Assembly: GCA_010356995.1 (NCBI GenBank)
Contig: ML996697.1
Span: forward strand, 306,153 to 370,152
Source of the DNA: Trichodelitschia bisporula
Taxonomy: Eukaryota > Ascomycota > Dothideomycetes > Phaeotrichales > Phaeotrichaceae
Reading direction: 5' to 3'
DNA length: 64,000 nucleotides
Below, piece by piece: positions 34,268-45,911 of the stretch; the first letter of the stretch is position 1, and each line of letters opens with the position of its first letter. The notes under the pieces are model-generated. The model saw only the letters and a program-made list of their open reading frames with translations. It searched no databases and was not told the origin of the DNA. Position numbers and translations under genes: made by a program.

Positions 34268-36040
34268 ATGGCCCCAGTGGTCGCTCTTCTCGTAGCGGCA
34301 CTGCTACAGCTGCCTATTATCCATGGCCAAGTGGTAGGAGTTGATCTCTGCATGAGCTGGACGCTTCTGATTCTCCAAAGACAAATGGAACAACAACAGT
34401 TGCCAGCACAAAATCGCCCGACCCACCACCTTCACCCGTACCGCTGCCCTCGACAACTCCGCGTAGGTCTGTCGTCAGATCAAGGTAGCGAGCTAACGAG
34501 CCTAGTGACGACTACGACCACGCCAACAGTAGACACACCAACGCCAGCGCCCGCGCCAGCGCCCACGCCATCATCCTCCAAATCCTCTCCCAGCCCAACT
34601 CCGACTCCCGCTCCGGCTCCCGTTGCCTCCAGTACGGTCTCTCCTTTACCTTTAGCAGCGTCCTAACTGTCGCAGCACCATCTCCAGAAGCAAGTCCAGC
34701 ACCAGCTCCGGCCCCCGCCCCCGTCCCAGCCTCGTCTTCGTCGCACGCGCCTGCCCCTCCACCCGCTGTCGCCCCCGCTCCCGCCCCACCTCGCACTTCG
34801 ACACTCACCCAAACCGTCTCCATAGTCTCCGTGCCCGCCACGGTCGTAGACCTGACTGTTACCCTTCCTGCGCCGGTAACCGCATCGCCCCTCCCAGGCG
34901 GACAGGCGCAGGCCGCGCGAGCGACCACCGCTTTCTTCCCCTCCGGTACTTACACCGGTCAAGCCTTGCTGACCCAGTCGTGCACCATCCCCGTGTACAC
35001 GCCGATCCCGCTTCCGGATGGCAGTTACCTGGAGGCGCCCTTGATCGGGTGCGCCGATGTGCGGCCCGAATGCTGTCCACCGCTCGGGAAGGTCGTCATT
35101 CCGCTAAATGACACTACGGGGCAGACGGCTGGGACGTTGATGGTGGCGGCTTTAGCCCAGCAGCCGCTGACGGCCTGTCCCGCCGATTATAGCAAAGTTT
35201 CGGGCAAAGTCTGCTGTCCTGGGTACGTTTTCCGGTCTCGATGATCGAAATACTCACGCATTTAGTGGCTTCACCCAATACTTTCGCCCTATAGCGCACC
35301 AAACCCCATGCGCTTCTCAGCTCCCTTGGACCATCAGCGTTCCCTCAGCCGTCGTATCTCAGCTCTCAGTCATGAACACGGCAGTCGGTTCCCAACCAAC
35401 AGACATCATCCTCGTCATGGACCACGTCTTCGCGCTCGCTCTCCCCCTAGTAACCAAATCCTCCGGCATCCTCAGCACGCCCCTTAAAGTTGGCATCGGC
35501 GTCGGCGCCGGCGTAGGCGGCGCTCTTTTCCTCGCTCTCGCCTTCCTCCCCTTCTTCCTCCTCCGCCGGCGTCGGCGGCGTCGAGACGGCTACACGCGGC
35601 CCACGCCCACACGGCCACCCGTCCGGCACATGAGCGACAGCATGACCAGCGCAAGCACCATGATGCCGCTTCACACGCCACCGTTGCACACGCCGTCCCA
35701 CTCCGTCGTCGAGACCGCCCCGCACCACAGCCACACCAACAGCATGCGCACCGCGAGCACGCACTACAGCGAGCCGGACGCTGAGGCCATGGCGCTGGGG
35801 ATGACGGGGCCGGTATCGCCGAGCCAACAGGACTGGGCCCAGCGCAAGGCAGACGAGTATCGCACTCTAAGGAGGCCGATTCCGCAGCGGGGGGTGGCGA
35901 GTCCGCCGAATTTGACGCCGTTGGAGGGTGGGGATGCGTGGGAAGAGGAGAGTGTGGAGGCGGTGCAGGAGCGCATGAGTCCGCCGCTTGTGGTGGTGAA
36001 TACGGCGGCGGATCGGGCGGGGGTGGAGTCGAGGTTTTAG
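34268..36040 (+). CDS. Single-pass surface protein, cell-wall-sensor-like (signal peptide, Ser/Thr/Pro stalk, Cys domain, TM, tail)
   Basis: Five exons are inferred: 34268-34333, 34381-34462, 34506-34631, 34676-35222 and 35266-36040. Introns are 47, 43, 44 and 43 bp, and the whole reads 531 aa in one frame. A signal peptide (about 20 aa, ending IIHGQ) is followed by a Thr-, then Pro/Ala/Ser-rich stalk likely to be O-mannosylated. An extracellular domain with six or more Cys residues comes next (CTIPVYTPI, GCADVRPECCPP, KVCCPG). One TM segment (VGIGVGAGVGGALFLALAF) precedes an Arg stop-transfer run and a His/Ser/Pro tail of about 150 aa. The layout resembles Wsc/Mid2-type cell-wall integrity sensors, but I see no WSC domain. 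The first intron boundary could shift by 3 nt. Confidence 0.8.
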
Positions 36041-37111
36041 ACGGGGATGGGACGCTCGCTTTTTTATGTTTGGGACTTGCATTGCGGTGAGCCGCTAGGA
36101 CGCTCGTTCGCGATTTGGCGTTTGGTGTTGGCTTGGTTGTATACTGTGAGGCGATTCTTTGGGTATTGTTGCGTGGCTAACGGGTACAGGTCGCTGATGG
36201 CTATATATCGCACGATTGACGAGGTTATGGGATGGAGACGCATTCGTTATACCCAGCGAATATATTCGCATGTTCACTTTCTCCCGCAACTGACATCGTT
36301 GAGTGAGAACTCGCTCAATCGGTATCCCAGTCCGGTACTCCAGCATGATCGACCACGAAAGTAGGTCAAAGACAAGGCTGCCGCATCACGGTCCGCGACG
36401 GCGGCTTGGATGGCCGACTGTTACGCAATCTGCCAGACCCGTGCATATTCTAGCTGCGGCGCGCGGGGACGGGACTGTGCTCTCGCACTACAGTTCCTTA
36501 AGACTAGTGCGTGCATGTACTCTCGCGGGGCCTGGGATTCTAAACAGACATCAAATTTCCGCGTGACAAGCGCTATACACGCTCCAGATGATATGCTCAA
36601 GCCCATAGTTCATATTCTCCTTCGTACAAACTACCACGTCGCTCCACCTCCACCCCCTCCCCCACCCCCGTACAGCCGATTCACCGATCCGCGCCCACCC
36701 CCGCATCGAGCACAGCATATGCATACCACCCCGCGTGGTCGCCCGCGATCAGGAACCGACACCGGCTCTAGCGCCTCGCACAGCGTCTTTAGCCTCCGAT
36801 TCTCCCATCTCGCCGTTCTTATAGCCCACAGGGCGAATAGGGAGCCCCTCTGCGCTGGATAGACGAACCTGGTCGCCTGGAGCAGTCGTAGTGTCTGGTC
36901 CGTGGACTGTAAGGCTGGGGCCTCCGCATATTAGCCCCTCAGACTGGTAGGTAAAGCATTATTGCCTGCCATGCGCGCCTGAGGCTGCGTTTCAGAAAGA
37001 AAGAACTGACCAGGGCCCGTCCCACCGTCCAACTCAATATAACCCGGTCGTCGTCGCGGCCTCGCGCTCCACGTCCGGCACGCCCTCCATGAGAGCACAC
37101 CCACCACGAAG
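36041..37111. other. Intergenic 1.1 kb
   Basis: No gene is supported. It carries the 3' end of the surface-protein gene and the promoter of the Zn2Cys6 gene. A C-rich run (CCACCCCCTCCCCCACCCCC) lies near 36650. Confidence 0.5.
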
Positions 37112-38294
37112 ATGACGGCGAAGAGAGCGCACAAGAAGAGCCGGAACGGCTGCGCCGTGTGTCGGCAGCGCAGAGTCAAGGTACGCTCTTCCCACGCCCC
37201 GCAACCCCGCGCTTACAACGCAGTGCGACGAGATTTACCCCGCCTGCGGGCCGTGCATGAAACACGCCGTCCGCTGCAACTACGACCGGACAACGAAGAC
37301 CGCCGCTCAGCGCAACCCGCCCCCCCGCAAAGCAGTCTACACGCTGAAGCCGCCGCCGCCGGCCTTCGGCCAGCCCACCACGCGCATGATCGACCTGCAA
37401 CTCATGAACCACTACGTCTACCTGCATCTCGGCTCCGACGCGCCGTACGAGCGCTTCCGGCGCATGTGGGCCTTCGATGTGGTGCAACTGTCGCTCGGGT
37501 GCGAGTTCCTGATGCAATCACTGCTGTCGACCGCGGCGCTGGATTTGCACATCCGTCGCCCGGAGGATAAGCGCATGGGCCTGGTTGCGCATCAGTATTT
37601 CGACGAGGCCCTCCGGTTGGCGACGCGGGAGCTTCCCGGGATCGGCCCGCATAATGCGGAGCCGATTTTTGCGGCGACGACGCAGATACAGCGGCAGGTG
37701 TTCCAGAGCTGGAAGGACCCGTGCTGCGCGACGGATGTGTATCGCCCGCCTGTGACGTGGCTGGCGGCGCGGCGGGGCGTGAGCATGATCCTCGAGGAGG
37801 CGGCGCTGTATCTGCGGGAATCGTGCATGAAGCCTTTGCTCGAGGTGGCTGCGAATTTGACACTTGGGGATGAGAGTCCGGTGTTCTCGCCCGATGCGCT
37901 GGCGGCGGTGGCCTACACGGAGGAGTTTGCTGCGTTTGGCGCCTACCTCGAGCAGGACGAGGGGAAGGGCGCGTTTATCGTCAAGCATACCTTCGACCAG
38001 CTGCAACAGCTGATGATCGCGCATCGGGGCCAGCCCAAGGAGCCGCGGAACCAGATTCGGCGATGGCTGCTCACGTTTCCGACGGCACTGGAGAAGGCAT
38101 TCATAGAGATGCTCAAGGAGGAGGACCCGAGGGCCATGATTACGTTTTCTTACTACTTTGCCATCATGCAGACGGCGCCGGATCTCTGGTGGTTCAAGGA
38201 GCGGTCGCAGTACGAGATCAGGGGCGTATACAGCATCTTGCCGGAGCCGTGGAAGCGGTATTTGGAATGGCCGATGGCTGTTTCGCAGGGATGA
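37112..38294 (+). CDS. Zn(2)-Cys(6) binuclear cluster transcription factor
   Basis: Exon 1 (37112-37180) encodes the first half of the cluster and a 43-bp intron (37181-37223) splits it. Exon 2 (37224-38294) completes it, giving 379 aa. The spliced cluster is CAVCRQRRVKC-DEIYPACGPC-MKHAVRC, which fits C-x2-C-x6-C-x6-C-x2-C-x6-C. An intron inside the cluster is common in this family. The rest is a helical fungal-specific regulatory domain of the short type seen in C6 proteins of about 400 aa, including RMWAFDVVQLSLGCEFLMQS. The DNA target cannot be read from the sequence. It converges with the SelW-like gene. Confidence 0.9.
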
Positions 38295-38539
38295 GCTGGC
38301 CTCGTTCTCACATTTGCGTCTTGGGCGGTGGACGTGCAAAGGCGACGGCGAACTGGACTGGCTGGGATTGGTTCATTAGAGCGGGCTGGCGTTGGAGATT
38401 TGGGAGGCGATATGGAAGTCGGGCTGGCGCCAGGGGAATATCAGATTGTATTTGGCTGTGAATAGTCTTTGTTCGGTGACGTTGTGCTGCGAAGCTCCAC
38501 GCCTAAGTAATCTATCCCTTGAAGCTCAACCCGTTGCTA

Positions 38540-39111
38540 CTAGGCTGTTGCACAGTCTTCGCACGCAACATTCTCAGCCTTGGCCTTCTCCGTCTCCGGC
38601 TCTGCCTTCACTTCCTTCTTGGGGTGTGAGTCCGTGTGACCAAGATGACGGTCCGGCTGCAAGTGGTCTCGAATGCGCTGCTTCAGCACCTTAGTATCTG
38701 CGGGAAGGTAAGTACATCAACAGCATATTGCCTCCCCGCGTACCTGGAAATCTGCGCTCCACTTTCTGGTCCCAGATAGAAACATGCTGCGTCTCAATCT
38801 GAGCGTCCGCCGCATCTTTTTGCTCGGGAACGTACGCCTGGCTATGTAAGCCATGAACCTGACTATTCATACTGTGGTCTCAATTTACGCACCAAGTTTA
38901 TGGTGAATATGCCGCCGGTTCCCGGGATGAGCGCCACTTCACCGACGACGGTGGAGAAGGTTGTGAGTAGCTCTTGCGCGAACTGCGTCATTGAGCATGG
39001 ATTTACCACATAGGACATACATACATATGCGGCCCGTAGCATGAAGCCGCATTTTGTGCAGTAGGTAATGGCTACTCGGGGGAGCTTTGTGTCAGAGGTT
39101 GTGGTTGCCAT
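38540..39111 (-). CDS. SelW/Rdx-family thioredoxin-fold protein
   Basis: This is a small redox protein of the selenoprotein W/T/H (Rdx) family, with Cys in place of selenocysteine. Four exons (39111-39025, 38982-38893, 38837-38744, 38697-38540) are separated by introns of 42, 55 and 46 bp and give 142 aa. The CxxC active site CTKC is at residues 18-21. It is followed by LRAAYFAQELLTTFSTVVGE, the family's helix, then GTGGIFTI and IWDQKVERRFPDTKVLKQRI. The C-terminus is Lys/Glu-rich and ends with CEDC, a possible extra redox pair. The first intron is 42 bp without a stop, so the unspliced frame stays open. The ATG at 39111 has a better context than an in-frame one at 39156. Confidence 0.9.
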
Positions 39112-39234
39112 TGCTATGGTGCTGAACTGCGATGCCGGCAGGGCTTTCTGTGACATCACATACAGTATATACTAATCCGCAATTTAACTTACCGTAGAGT
39201 ACAAATAAGTTATAATTCTCTTCATCAATTCTAA

Positions 39235-39316
39235 GGCAAGATGGCCGAGCGGTCTAAGGCGCTAGCTTCAGGTGCTAGTGTGGAAACACGCGTGGGTTCG
39301 AATCCCACTCTTGTCA
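39235..39316 (+). tRNA. tRNA-Leu (anticodon CAG)
   Basis: The acceptor stem GGCAAGA/TCTTGTC, D-arm TGGCCGAGCGGTCTAAGGC, anticodon stem CTAGC/GCTAG with loop TTCAGGT, long variable arm TGTGGAAACACG and T-arm GTGGGTTCGAATCCCAC are all present. The long variable arm fits a class II tRNA. There is no intron and no encoded CCA. A T-rich tract (ACTTTTTT) after 39317 should terminate Pol III. Confidence 0.97.
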
Positions 39317-39494
39317 ACACTTTTTTGCATCTCGTCCAGGTCAGGATGAGTGATGAATTCGGTTGCATCAGGGTCCCTTTTTCACGTTGTAGCTGCAGTG
39401 CAAAGCGATGCATGGTAAACATGAGCTGTACTTGCAGTTTACGAGACGATGCCGGCAAATCATGAATCAATAAATATGGGGTCAAAAGTTCAAT

Positions 39495-40750
39495 TCATTC
39501 ATTTACAAGATCTCTGATGCGACCTCGAGCTTTTGCGCTCCACAACCCTCGCTCCACAAATATACCGGTTAGAGCTATTAGCACTACCTTGCTCAGTTGT
39601 CTGTTACAGTGATATTCGCACCACTTGGAGACAAGGGAAATATAGAAGCTAATGAATGATACCCAGAGGAAGAGGGATATGCGGCGTTGAGGTTGTGCTC
39701 CCCACAACCTTCCACCCAATACGCCAACCGGCGCCATTAACACTGTGTTTCTCAGACGTTCTACGTATATGACATACGTGCCGGCGGTGACAGGTTTGCT
39801 TGTCATAGGGACCTTAAGGGCGAAGCGTTTGCTCAGGTGCCCTACCTCTCGAATCTCAACCTCCCCTCCGCAGATAGGAGGCGATTGAAGGCCTCTCTCC
39901 AGGGTGGCATTGCACAGGTCCTGCCTCAAATACGGCTCCTGTCCATGTGAGTCCAAATTCTATCGCAGAAAGGGGACTTAGTATACCAGTTGCCCGCACC
40001 GGTCCATGAACTCCATCTCCGCATCCCATTTATCGAACAACAAACTGCACTTCACATCCTTCCATGCGCGATACGTAGGCGCAAGACTGGCACAGGCGAG
40101 AATCAACGCCGTGATACTTACAGCGCACATAAGAGTGTTGGATGAGAAGAGAAGTCTCCATCTCAACTTAAGGCGTGGTGGGGAGGCCGGGACGGTTAGC
40201 GGAGTCGCCTGAGTGCGGAGGGGCAGTTAACGGCGAGGACGTGGGGCGTGACTCTTGGATGCAAAGAAGGCCTTCAATCGCAGCTTTAGGTGCGGTCGGA
40301 AGGTCGGGGGGGCTGGCAGGGCCACTCGAGCGCGGTGGGACCGTGGAGGGTGAGATCGTGGAGTGTGCTGGAATTGGACGGGCATTGGAATGGGATGAGA
40401 GGTATCCGCCGCGCGGGGAGGTCAATATCGTGAAGCCAACGCGGAGAACTCTTTGTTGTTTGAGGGTCCATGACGTGGGACCACTCCGCCGCAAAGAATG
40501 CCGTCCGCAGTGGTGGCTTGCTGGGGGCGCACTGGAAGTCGGAAAATCTGCCTTGCGCGAGGCTGAGAAAGTTGTAGCCGCAGCTACCGGCGACTTTGCC
40601 GGAGTAACCGGTTACAACTTTTCCTGAAAGTCTCCATACCCAAAGCAGCCAGAGTTGAAAATATACCTTGCGTGAGGCTGAACAAGTTGTTGCTGCAACG
40701 ACCAGCGACTTTGCCCAAGTGGCGAGCATGAATTTCATCGAATCGGCCAT
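39495..40750 (-). CDS. Possible hydrophobic protein gene, spliced or decayed, unresolved
   Basis: Frames on this strand have a protein-like character but I could not join them with confidence. The frame from ATG 40750 runs to about 40286. The segment LKLRWRLLFSSNTLMCAVSI through WDAEMEFMDRCGQ (about 40200-39978) contains a TM helix. Its likely 5' boundary is an acceptor near 40220 (branch GTTAAC, CTCAG). The segment 39956-39495 has two further hydrophobic stretches. No family is recognised. Internal duplication at 40.54-40.72 kb and the degenerate repeat at 41 kb suggest a rearranged locus, so it may be a remnant. Confidence 0.3.
40539..40722. repeat. Direct repeat of about 64 bp, units 119 bp apart
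   Basis: The units start at 40539 and 40658 and share GAAAAT..CCTTGCG.GAGGCTGA..AAGTTGT and GCGACTTTGCC. Identity by eye is about 80%. On the - strand both encode GKVAG(S/R)C..N...SL.QG.FS, but in different frames relative to each other. Confidence 0.8.
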
Positions 40751-40892
40751 CTTTATAGTGATTTATGACGACCTTGAACTTCCACCTGATTGGAGGGCTG
40801 CTAACGTTAGCTAGGTCGACGTAAGTAGAGCTCTTTTCGACTTGAACCTGATAGCTTTTGATGTAGACACGGGGGAGGAGCATTGGTATTTG

Positions 40893-41075
40893 CTGGCAGA
40901 AGCATACTTACCTGGGGAAGTGGCAGAGGGGAAGACTGGAAGGAACCCTGGAAGAATACGTGGCGAGCAGTATATCAAGACGGTGGGCTCACCTTTCTCT
41001 TGTTCTTCATCTTTGTGTTCACTTTCAATCATGCATCGTTGTTTTGCACATGTGTTGTGGTGACACTCCCATTAG
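40893..41075 (-). repeat. Degenerate relative of the exon at 63.4-63.6 kb
   Basis: About 170 bp align by eye at roughly 70% identity with the reverse complement of 63430-63618. Shared landmarks are CAAAACAACGATGCA / CAGAACAATGGTGCA, TTCCTTCCAGTCTT / GTCCCTTCCAGTCTT, and a splice donor after CACTTCCYC (GTAAG). In the 63-kb phase this copy is interrupted, so it reads as an old, decayed duplicate. Confidence 0.7.
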
Positions 41076-42121
41076 TCTTTTGTACCGTGCGTATGCAATC
41101 AGCGCCACCGCATCGCGTCTCTATCGACCGCCTTGGAACGGCTCAAAGTACCACTTTGACAGAAAGAAAATTCTCATTGTACCCCAATGAACAAGGCCGA
41201 CACCTATGAACGTCGTCGGTGATGGCCGGAGAGCATCAGTCCAGAATATGCAAGTACCCACGGAAACACGTTCTTCCGCCTCGACGATAACACCACTGCC
41301 AACCTCACCACTGCCGATTTCACCATTGCCACTCTCCTAGATGATGAACGAATACGGCGTCGCATCAGAGCGCTCTCCTGGTCTCCGAAACAACTTACCG
41401 GTCCATTACAACCACAGAACACCGCGCTCCCCGCCCCCACATTCCGCGGAACAAGCTCAATTTGCCAAGTACCCGCACCATAACCACATATAGTACCCAC
41501 CATCCAGCATAAACAACCCCAGCCAATTCCACCCGAATTCTCGAAGCCCCCCCTCTCAACATCCTATCGCCCAATTTCCAACCCGGTGCACCCGTCGGCA
41601 GTCCAGCCGGGCTACAAGCCATGCCACCGTGTGCCACCCGCCGAGATTATCGACCACGATGTTCGCATTCTTATCCGCAGATCTGGGGTCAAATGGAATC
41701 ACCCCGCGCCGCCCCGTGTGATCGTGCTAATCATGCCGTGGGGTCGATCCCAGGCGCGACCTTCCCCGCCGATTGTTGAGCTCTGCCTTGCGGCAGGGCA
41801 GCGTCACGCACTGCGTGCCCGTGGACGCCCGCCACACCTGACCGAAGTGATATATACGCGGCACTGCCTTCCGTGGTCCGAGGAGTAGCCCGCCAGTCCC
41901 CATGCGGCCAAGCGGCCGCCGGCAGGAGCAGCCGCGTGGCGACCGGACCCAGGCCGCAATCAATGACCCCAAAAGTTCCAGCATGTATCTGGTCCGTGGA
42001 AGATAGGGATATTGCAAGATGCTAGGCTAGCGGGGTGTATTACATCGACGGGCAGGTATAAGGTCGCTTGAGCGGACTGCACTGTCTCGTCGCTACCCAC
42101 GCCTTCCGCTCTTTACACACC
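41076..42121. other. Intergenic 1.0 kb
   Basis: No gene is supported. It contains a CACCACTGCCRA(C/T)(T/C)TCACCA tandem near 41291-41335 and should hold the promoter of the 42122 gene. Confidence 0.5.
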
Positions 42122-43646
42122 ATGAAGTCACTCCCTCTCCTCGCGGCCCTGCTGGCTGCCGCTGGCGCGGCTGTCATTCCTGAAGACCTTGAGAAGCGCC
42201 AGCTTGGCGGCCTAATCTCGCTGTTCACGGGCCCGGCGAAGAAGCCAACGGTGCTGAAGACTCTCACTCCCGCATACGACCCCAAGGCCACGCGCGCAAT
42301 GTACATGTACGGGCCCTTCAAGCTGCCCGCTGCCAACGTATTTCCCCTCCCCTCTCAAAAAGAGCCCCCCCACCCTAACCCACGCAGGCCAAACACGCAG
42401 CCACAGGCTTCAGCAGCAGCGGCATCAAACTCGACCCTAACAGTGACACGCCCGGCGGCGCCATCGAGCCGCCCTGCAAGGGCTGCACCGTGCTCAAGGC
42501 CGTCGCCAACTTCGCCTACAAGGACGGAAAGCAGGCTGACATTGCCAACGGCGTGTATACGCATCACATCATTATCGCCGACTTTGCGGGGAAGAGCCAG
42601 CTCATGCCGCCGGTTAACCCGCCCCGCTGCGCTAATGGCGCCGTCATCTCGCCTATCCCGCCTATGTCCGGCATGGGTCCGAAGCCGCCTGGTGCGGCGG
42701 AGGCGCCTGCGGGTGGCATGGCGGGGATGAGCCATGGGGGTGCGGCACCGGCACCGGCTGCCGGGATGGCGGGGATGAGCCATGGAGGTGCAGCGCCGGC
42801 GACGACTGGTGGGATGGCTGGCATGGGCCATAGCCACTCGAAGCGTCAGCTTGGGCTGTCGGTGTTTATCGGCGGGGGCGGGTCGGTCGGTAGCGGGAAC
42901 CCGTTCTCACCTAGGCCGGGGAGCAACATCCGCAGCGGTTACTGGATCGGCACCTCGGGCAACATGCAGCTGACATCGGAGCTTGTGAACTACGATAACA
43001 GCGAGAAGGAAATCTACCTCACGCTTGACGTGGAGTGGGTGCCAGGGAAGGATCCTGCCATGCTGGATGTGGGCATGGGTGCGCTGAGCGCGGACCGGTG
43101 CGAGGATAAGGAGAAGGGCATCCTGCACCCGCCGAAGGACAAGGCCATTGTTTATAAGGGTGAGGAGTGGACAGTGATTGACGATGGGTACTTCATGAAC
43201 TTCACGCCGCACATCCACGACGGCGGCGTGAACATCAAGGTCTTCGTCAACGGGAAGGAGGTGTGCGAAGCCCGGGCCGAATACGGCGACGAGGGCGGCA
43301 GTACCAAGGCGCCCGACGGCAAGAGCTGGCAGACCATCACGGGGTACACGCCGTGTGATACGCCTGTTCCTATCAAGAAGGGCGACAAGGTGTACATGAC
43401 GTCCGAGTACGACCTGACGAAGCACCGCTTGTGAGTTTCCCCCCCGCGTGACGGCTGGGATGTTGCTGACTGAACAGGCGCCCGGATAACGCGCACGCGG
43501 ATGGTGAGGCTGAGGGCATGGCGCTCGCGAACTTCATCTTTGCGAAGCCGTTCCCTGCTGCGCCGGCACCGAAGGCTGCGAAGGGGACTGCGAAGGGGAC
43601 TGCGAAGGGTGCGGCGCCGAAGGGGAAGGGTGCATTTGGGTTCTGA
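42122..43646 (+). CDS. Secreted PHM/DBM-like copper monooxygenase relative with Met/His-rich linker
   Basis: Exons 42122-42337, 42388-43430 and 43478-43646 (introns 50 and 47 bp) give 475 aa. A signal peptide (MKSLPLLAALLAAAGAAVIP) ends before a Kex2-like LEKR. A His-His pair, GVYTHHIII, is at residues 131-132. A linker at about residues 182-222 repeats MAGMSHGGAAPA and ends in MGHSHSKR. HIH lies at residues 347-349 (NFTPHIHDGG) and a conserved-looking Met at 434 (EGMALANFIF). In peptidylglycine monooxygenase the copper ligands are HH, HxH about 134 residues later, and Met about 70 residues after that. Here the spacing is similar once the linker is removed. The family call is inference. The C-terminus is Gly/Ala/Lys-rich with a short tandem repeat. 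Confidence 0.75.
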
Positions 43647-45651
43647 GGTTCTGTAGACATTAGCGAGTGACGATATCGTAGCATTTGAGCCATATCTGTC
43701 CGTTGCGTCGGAGTGGGTGCATCCTGAGGCCCGCCCGGTCAACCAGTAACAGAAAGAATGTCACCCAGAGGCCCGTCGAGCGGTCCAGCCTTGACGAGAG
43801 GTGTCGAAGTCGGAACTGGAATCTCATGGACGGCGGAGAACTCTCCATCGCAGTCTCCGCCTCGCAGTGAACCCGCCCCATGCGGATCGCAGCCCGTCAT
43901 AGCCTATCCTTATGAGAGCCGCAACCTTCTTCCGGCACTCTCAGCGCAATCCCAGCGCCTGCCCCCACATCGCACGTGAACTCTTGCAGCTTCTGGCGCC
44001 ACCTTCCCCAGAGCCATCTCCAGCGAATGACATGCCCACGTTGTGTGATTCGAGCCAGAGGCTCGGCGCCTAACCAACTCTATCCAGATGCGTGAGAAAA
44101 ATGACGATGTTACAAGTGTGAGAGACGGTGGGGTTAGACGCATGATTATAGACTCCAGAGCGTTGTGCTGGCGGGTCAAGCCATATCAAATTTGCTGCCG
44201 GTGAAATTTTCATAGCGTCTCCGTGTGCGGTTGCAATGCATACGAGGCGGAGATATCCGTTTTAAGTAGCTTTCCGTACCTTGCAGAGGACGTGGATATG
44301 CTCTTTACTGAGGAGAAGGCGAGTCTTGGCTATACTTTAAATAAGGCGAGGACCCCTGCCGTTTGATGTCCAAGTGGATATGGGAGGTTCGATTCGGAGG
44401 TGCTTGTCTGCTTAGGCCAGCGGAAGAATCTCCTAATTTGTGGAGCCCACGATTTGCCGAAGACATCGCCCGTGAAGGTGATGACCTGCAACAGGTGTGC
44501 TGATAAGCCGTTTCGCTCGATGGTTGAAGCTTCGGTCGGTGGAGTTAATGTATGGGCGAGTCCCCGGCTGGTGACATCTCGGGGCTGTGATACAAGCGCA
44601 GCCGAGCGCCACAGCGGTCTGGTCGCCGGGTTCCCTCCTCCAGGGTCCGGGATGCGGGACATCGCAGTAGTACAGGATGAAAGTATTAGGATCTTAATGC
44701 CATAGTCATCGATATTGGCTGTGAATGGTTGTCAACAACGGAATAACCGTGATTGTTGGTGCTGAAGATCCGGCGCATCATGTACGCAAGCTGTCAGGTA
44801 AGGCTGAAAGCGATGATGCTGATGATGTGAATGATGCAAGTGACATATGGCGTCCCCAGCCGATCGCGATCACCGTCCAACGTCGAACGTCCTCTTCACT
44901 ACTCCACCTCATCATCAGTTGCCGCAATAATGAAGGGAGTCGAAGGTTCAGATGAGGGAATCCACGGCAAGCTCGAGTGCTTCCTCTTCGTTGGGGCCTC
45001 ATTCTTGACGGCTGACGAAAAGGCTTTCCTGCTCCGGTTCGTCTTCGTGCATGTGCATGGCTAGCGTTGGTGGGCGACAGGGAGCCATTGGCCAATTCCC
45101 GAAGACCTTTGCTTCCCTCCTCCATCTACGGAGTATTATTCACACCCAACGCCGTAAGGTCATCCGGTACTCGACGCCGGCTCTGTCTGTCGCTTCTCAC
45201 ATTGTCTTTCCTTCCTCCCGTTAGCCCGTGACATGAAGGGCGTGTATGCCGATGGAGAGGTCATCTTACCGTATCCTACCTCACTCCCCCCTCACTCCCC
45301 CCTCACTCCCTCCTCACTCCCCCCATTCCCCCCATCTCCTCTTCCTTTAGACAAGGGAAGATTATTACCCACGGTTGAGATGCTTGCAAGGTTGCCGCTG
45401 CATCCGCAGTGAACTCCTGCACGGCCACCATCCACACACCCCATCTTCAAGCGAGAAAAGCCAAGCGAACAAGGCAAAGAAACCCCCACTCTTGGCATAT
45501 TTCCTTCCCTCCGGCTCCCTCCCCTCCGCCCCGTCCTCTGATTTGCCCGGTGCCGGCCACTCCACTTTCTCCCCACGCTGCTCTGCCCTCCCCCAGAGTT
45601 TACTTCCCCAGAACGCCTCTCACTTGTCCAGCAACAACCACACCCCATATC
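43647..45651. other. Intergenic 2.0 kb upstream of the bHLH gene
   Basis: No gene is supported. The right end is the C/T-rich leader of the bHLH gene, which is typical of fungal promoters. It holds a CTCACTCCCCC tandem at 45280-45325. Confidence 0.55.
45280..45325. repeat. CTCACTCCCCC tandem repeat, about four units
   Basis: Four imperfect 11-12 bp units run head to tail in the leader/promoter of the bHLH gene. Confidence 0.85.
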
Positions 45652-45879
45652 ATGGAGTCGGCCCCAGAGGCTTCTTGGTCGCAAGCCGAGCAGTTCGAGA
45701 ACGTGCCCGGTCTGGGAGAGCCGGATTTCTCGCTCGTTGACTTGGACCTTGAGCCTTTCGACTTCCTCAACTATGATGGGAACGCCGATAACGCTGCGAA
45801 GCTGCCCGGCGGCATCGATCTCCAGTTCCTGCAGACGGCGCAACAACAACAACAACAACAAGAACAACAACAACAGCAG

Positions 45880-45911
<32 letters not shown>

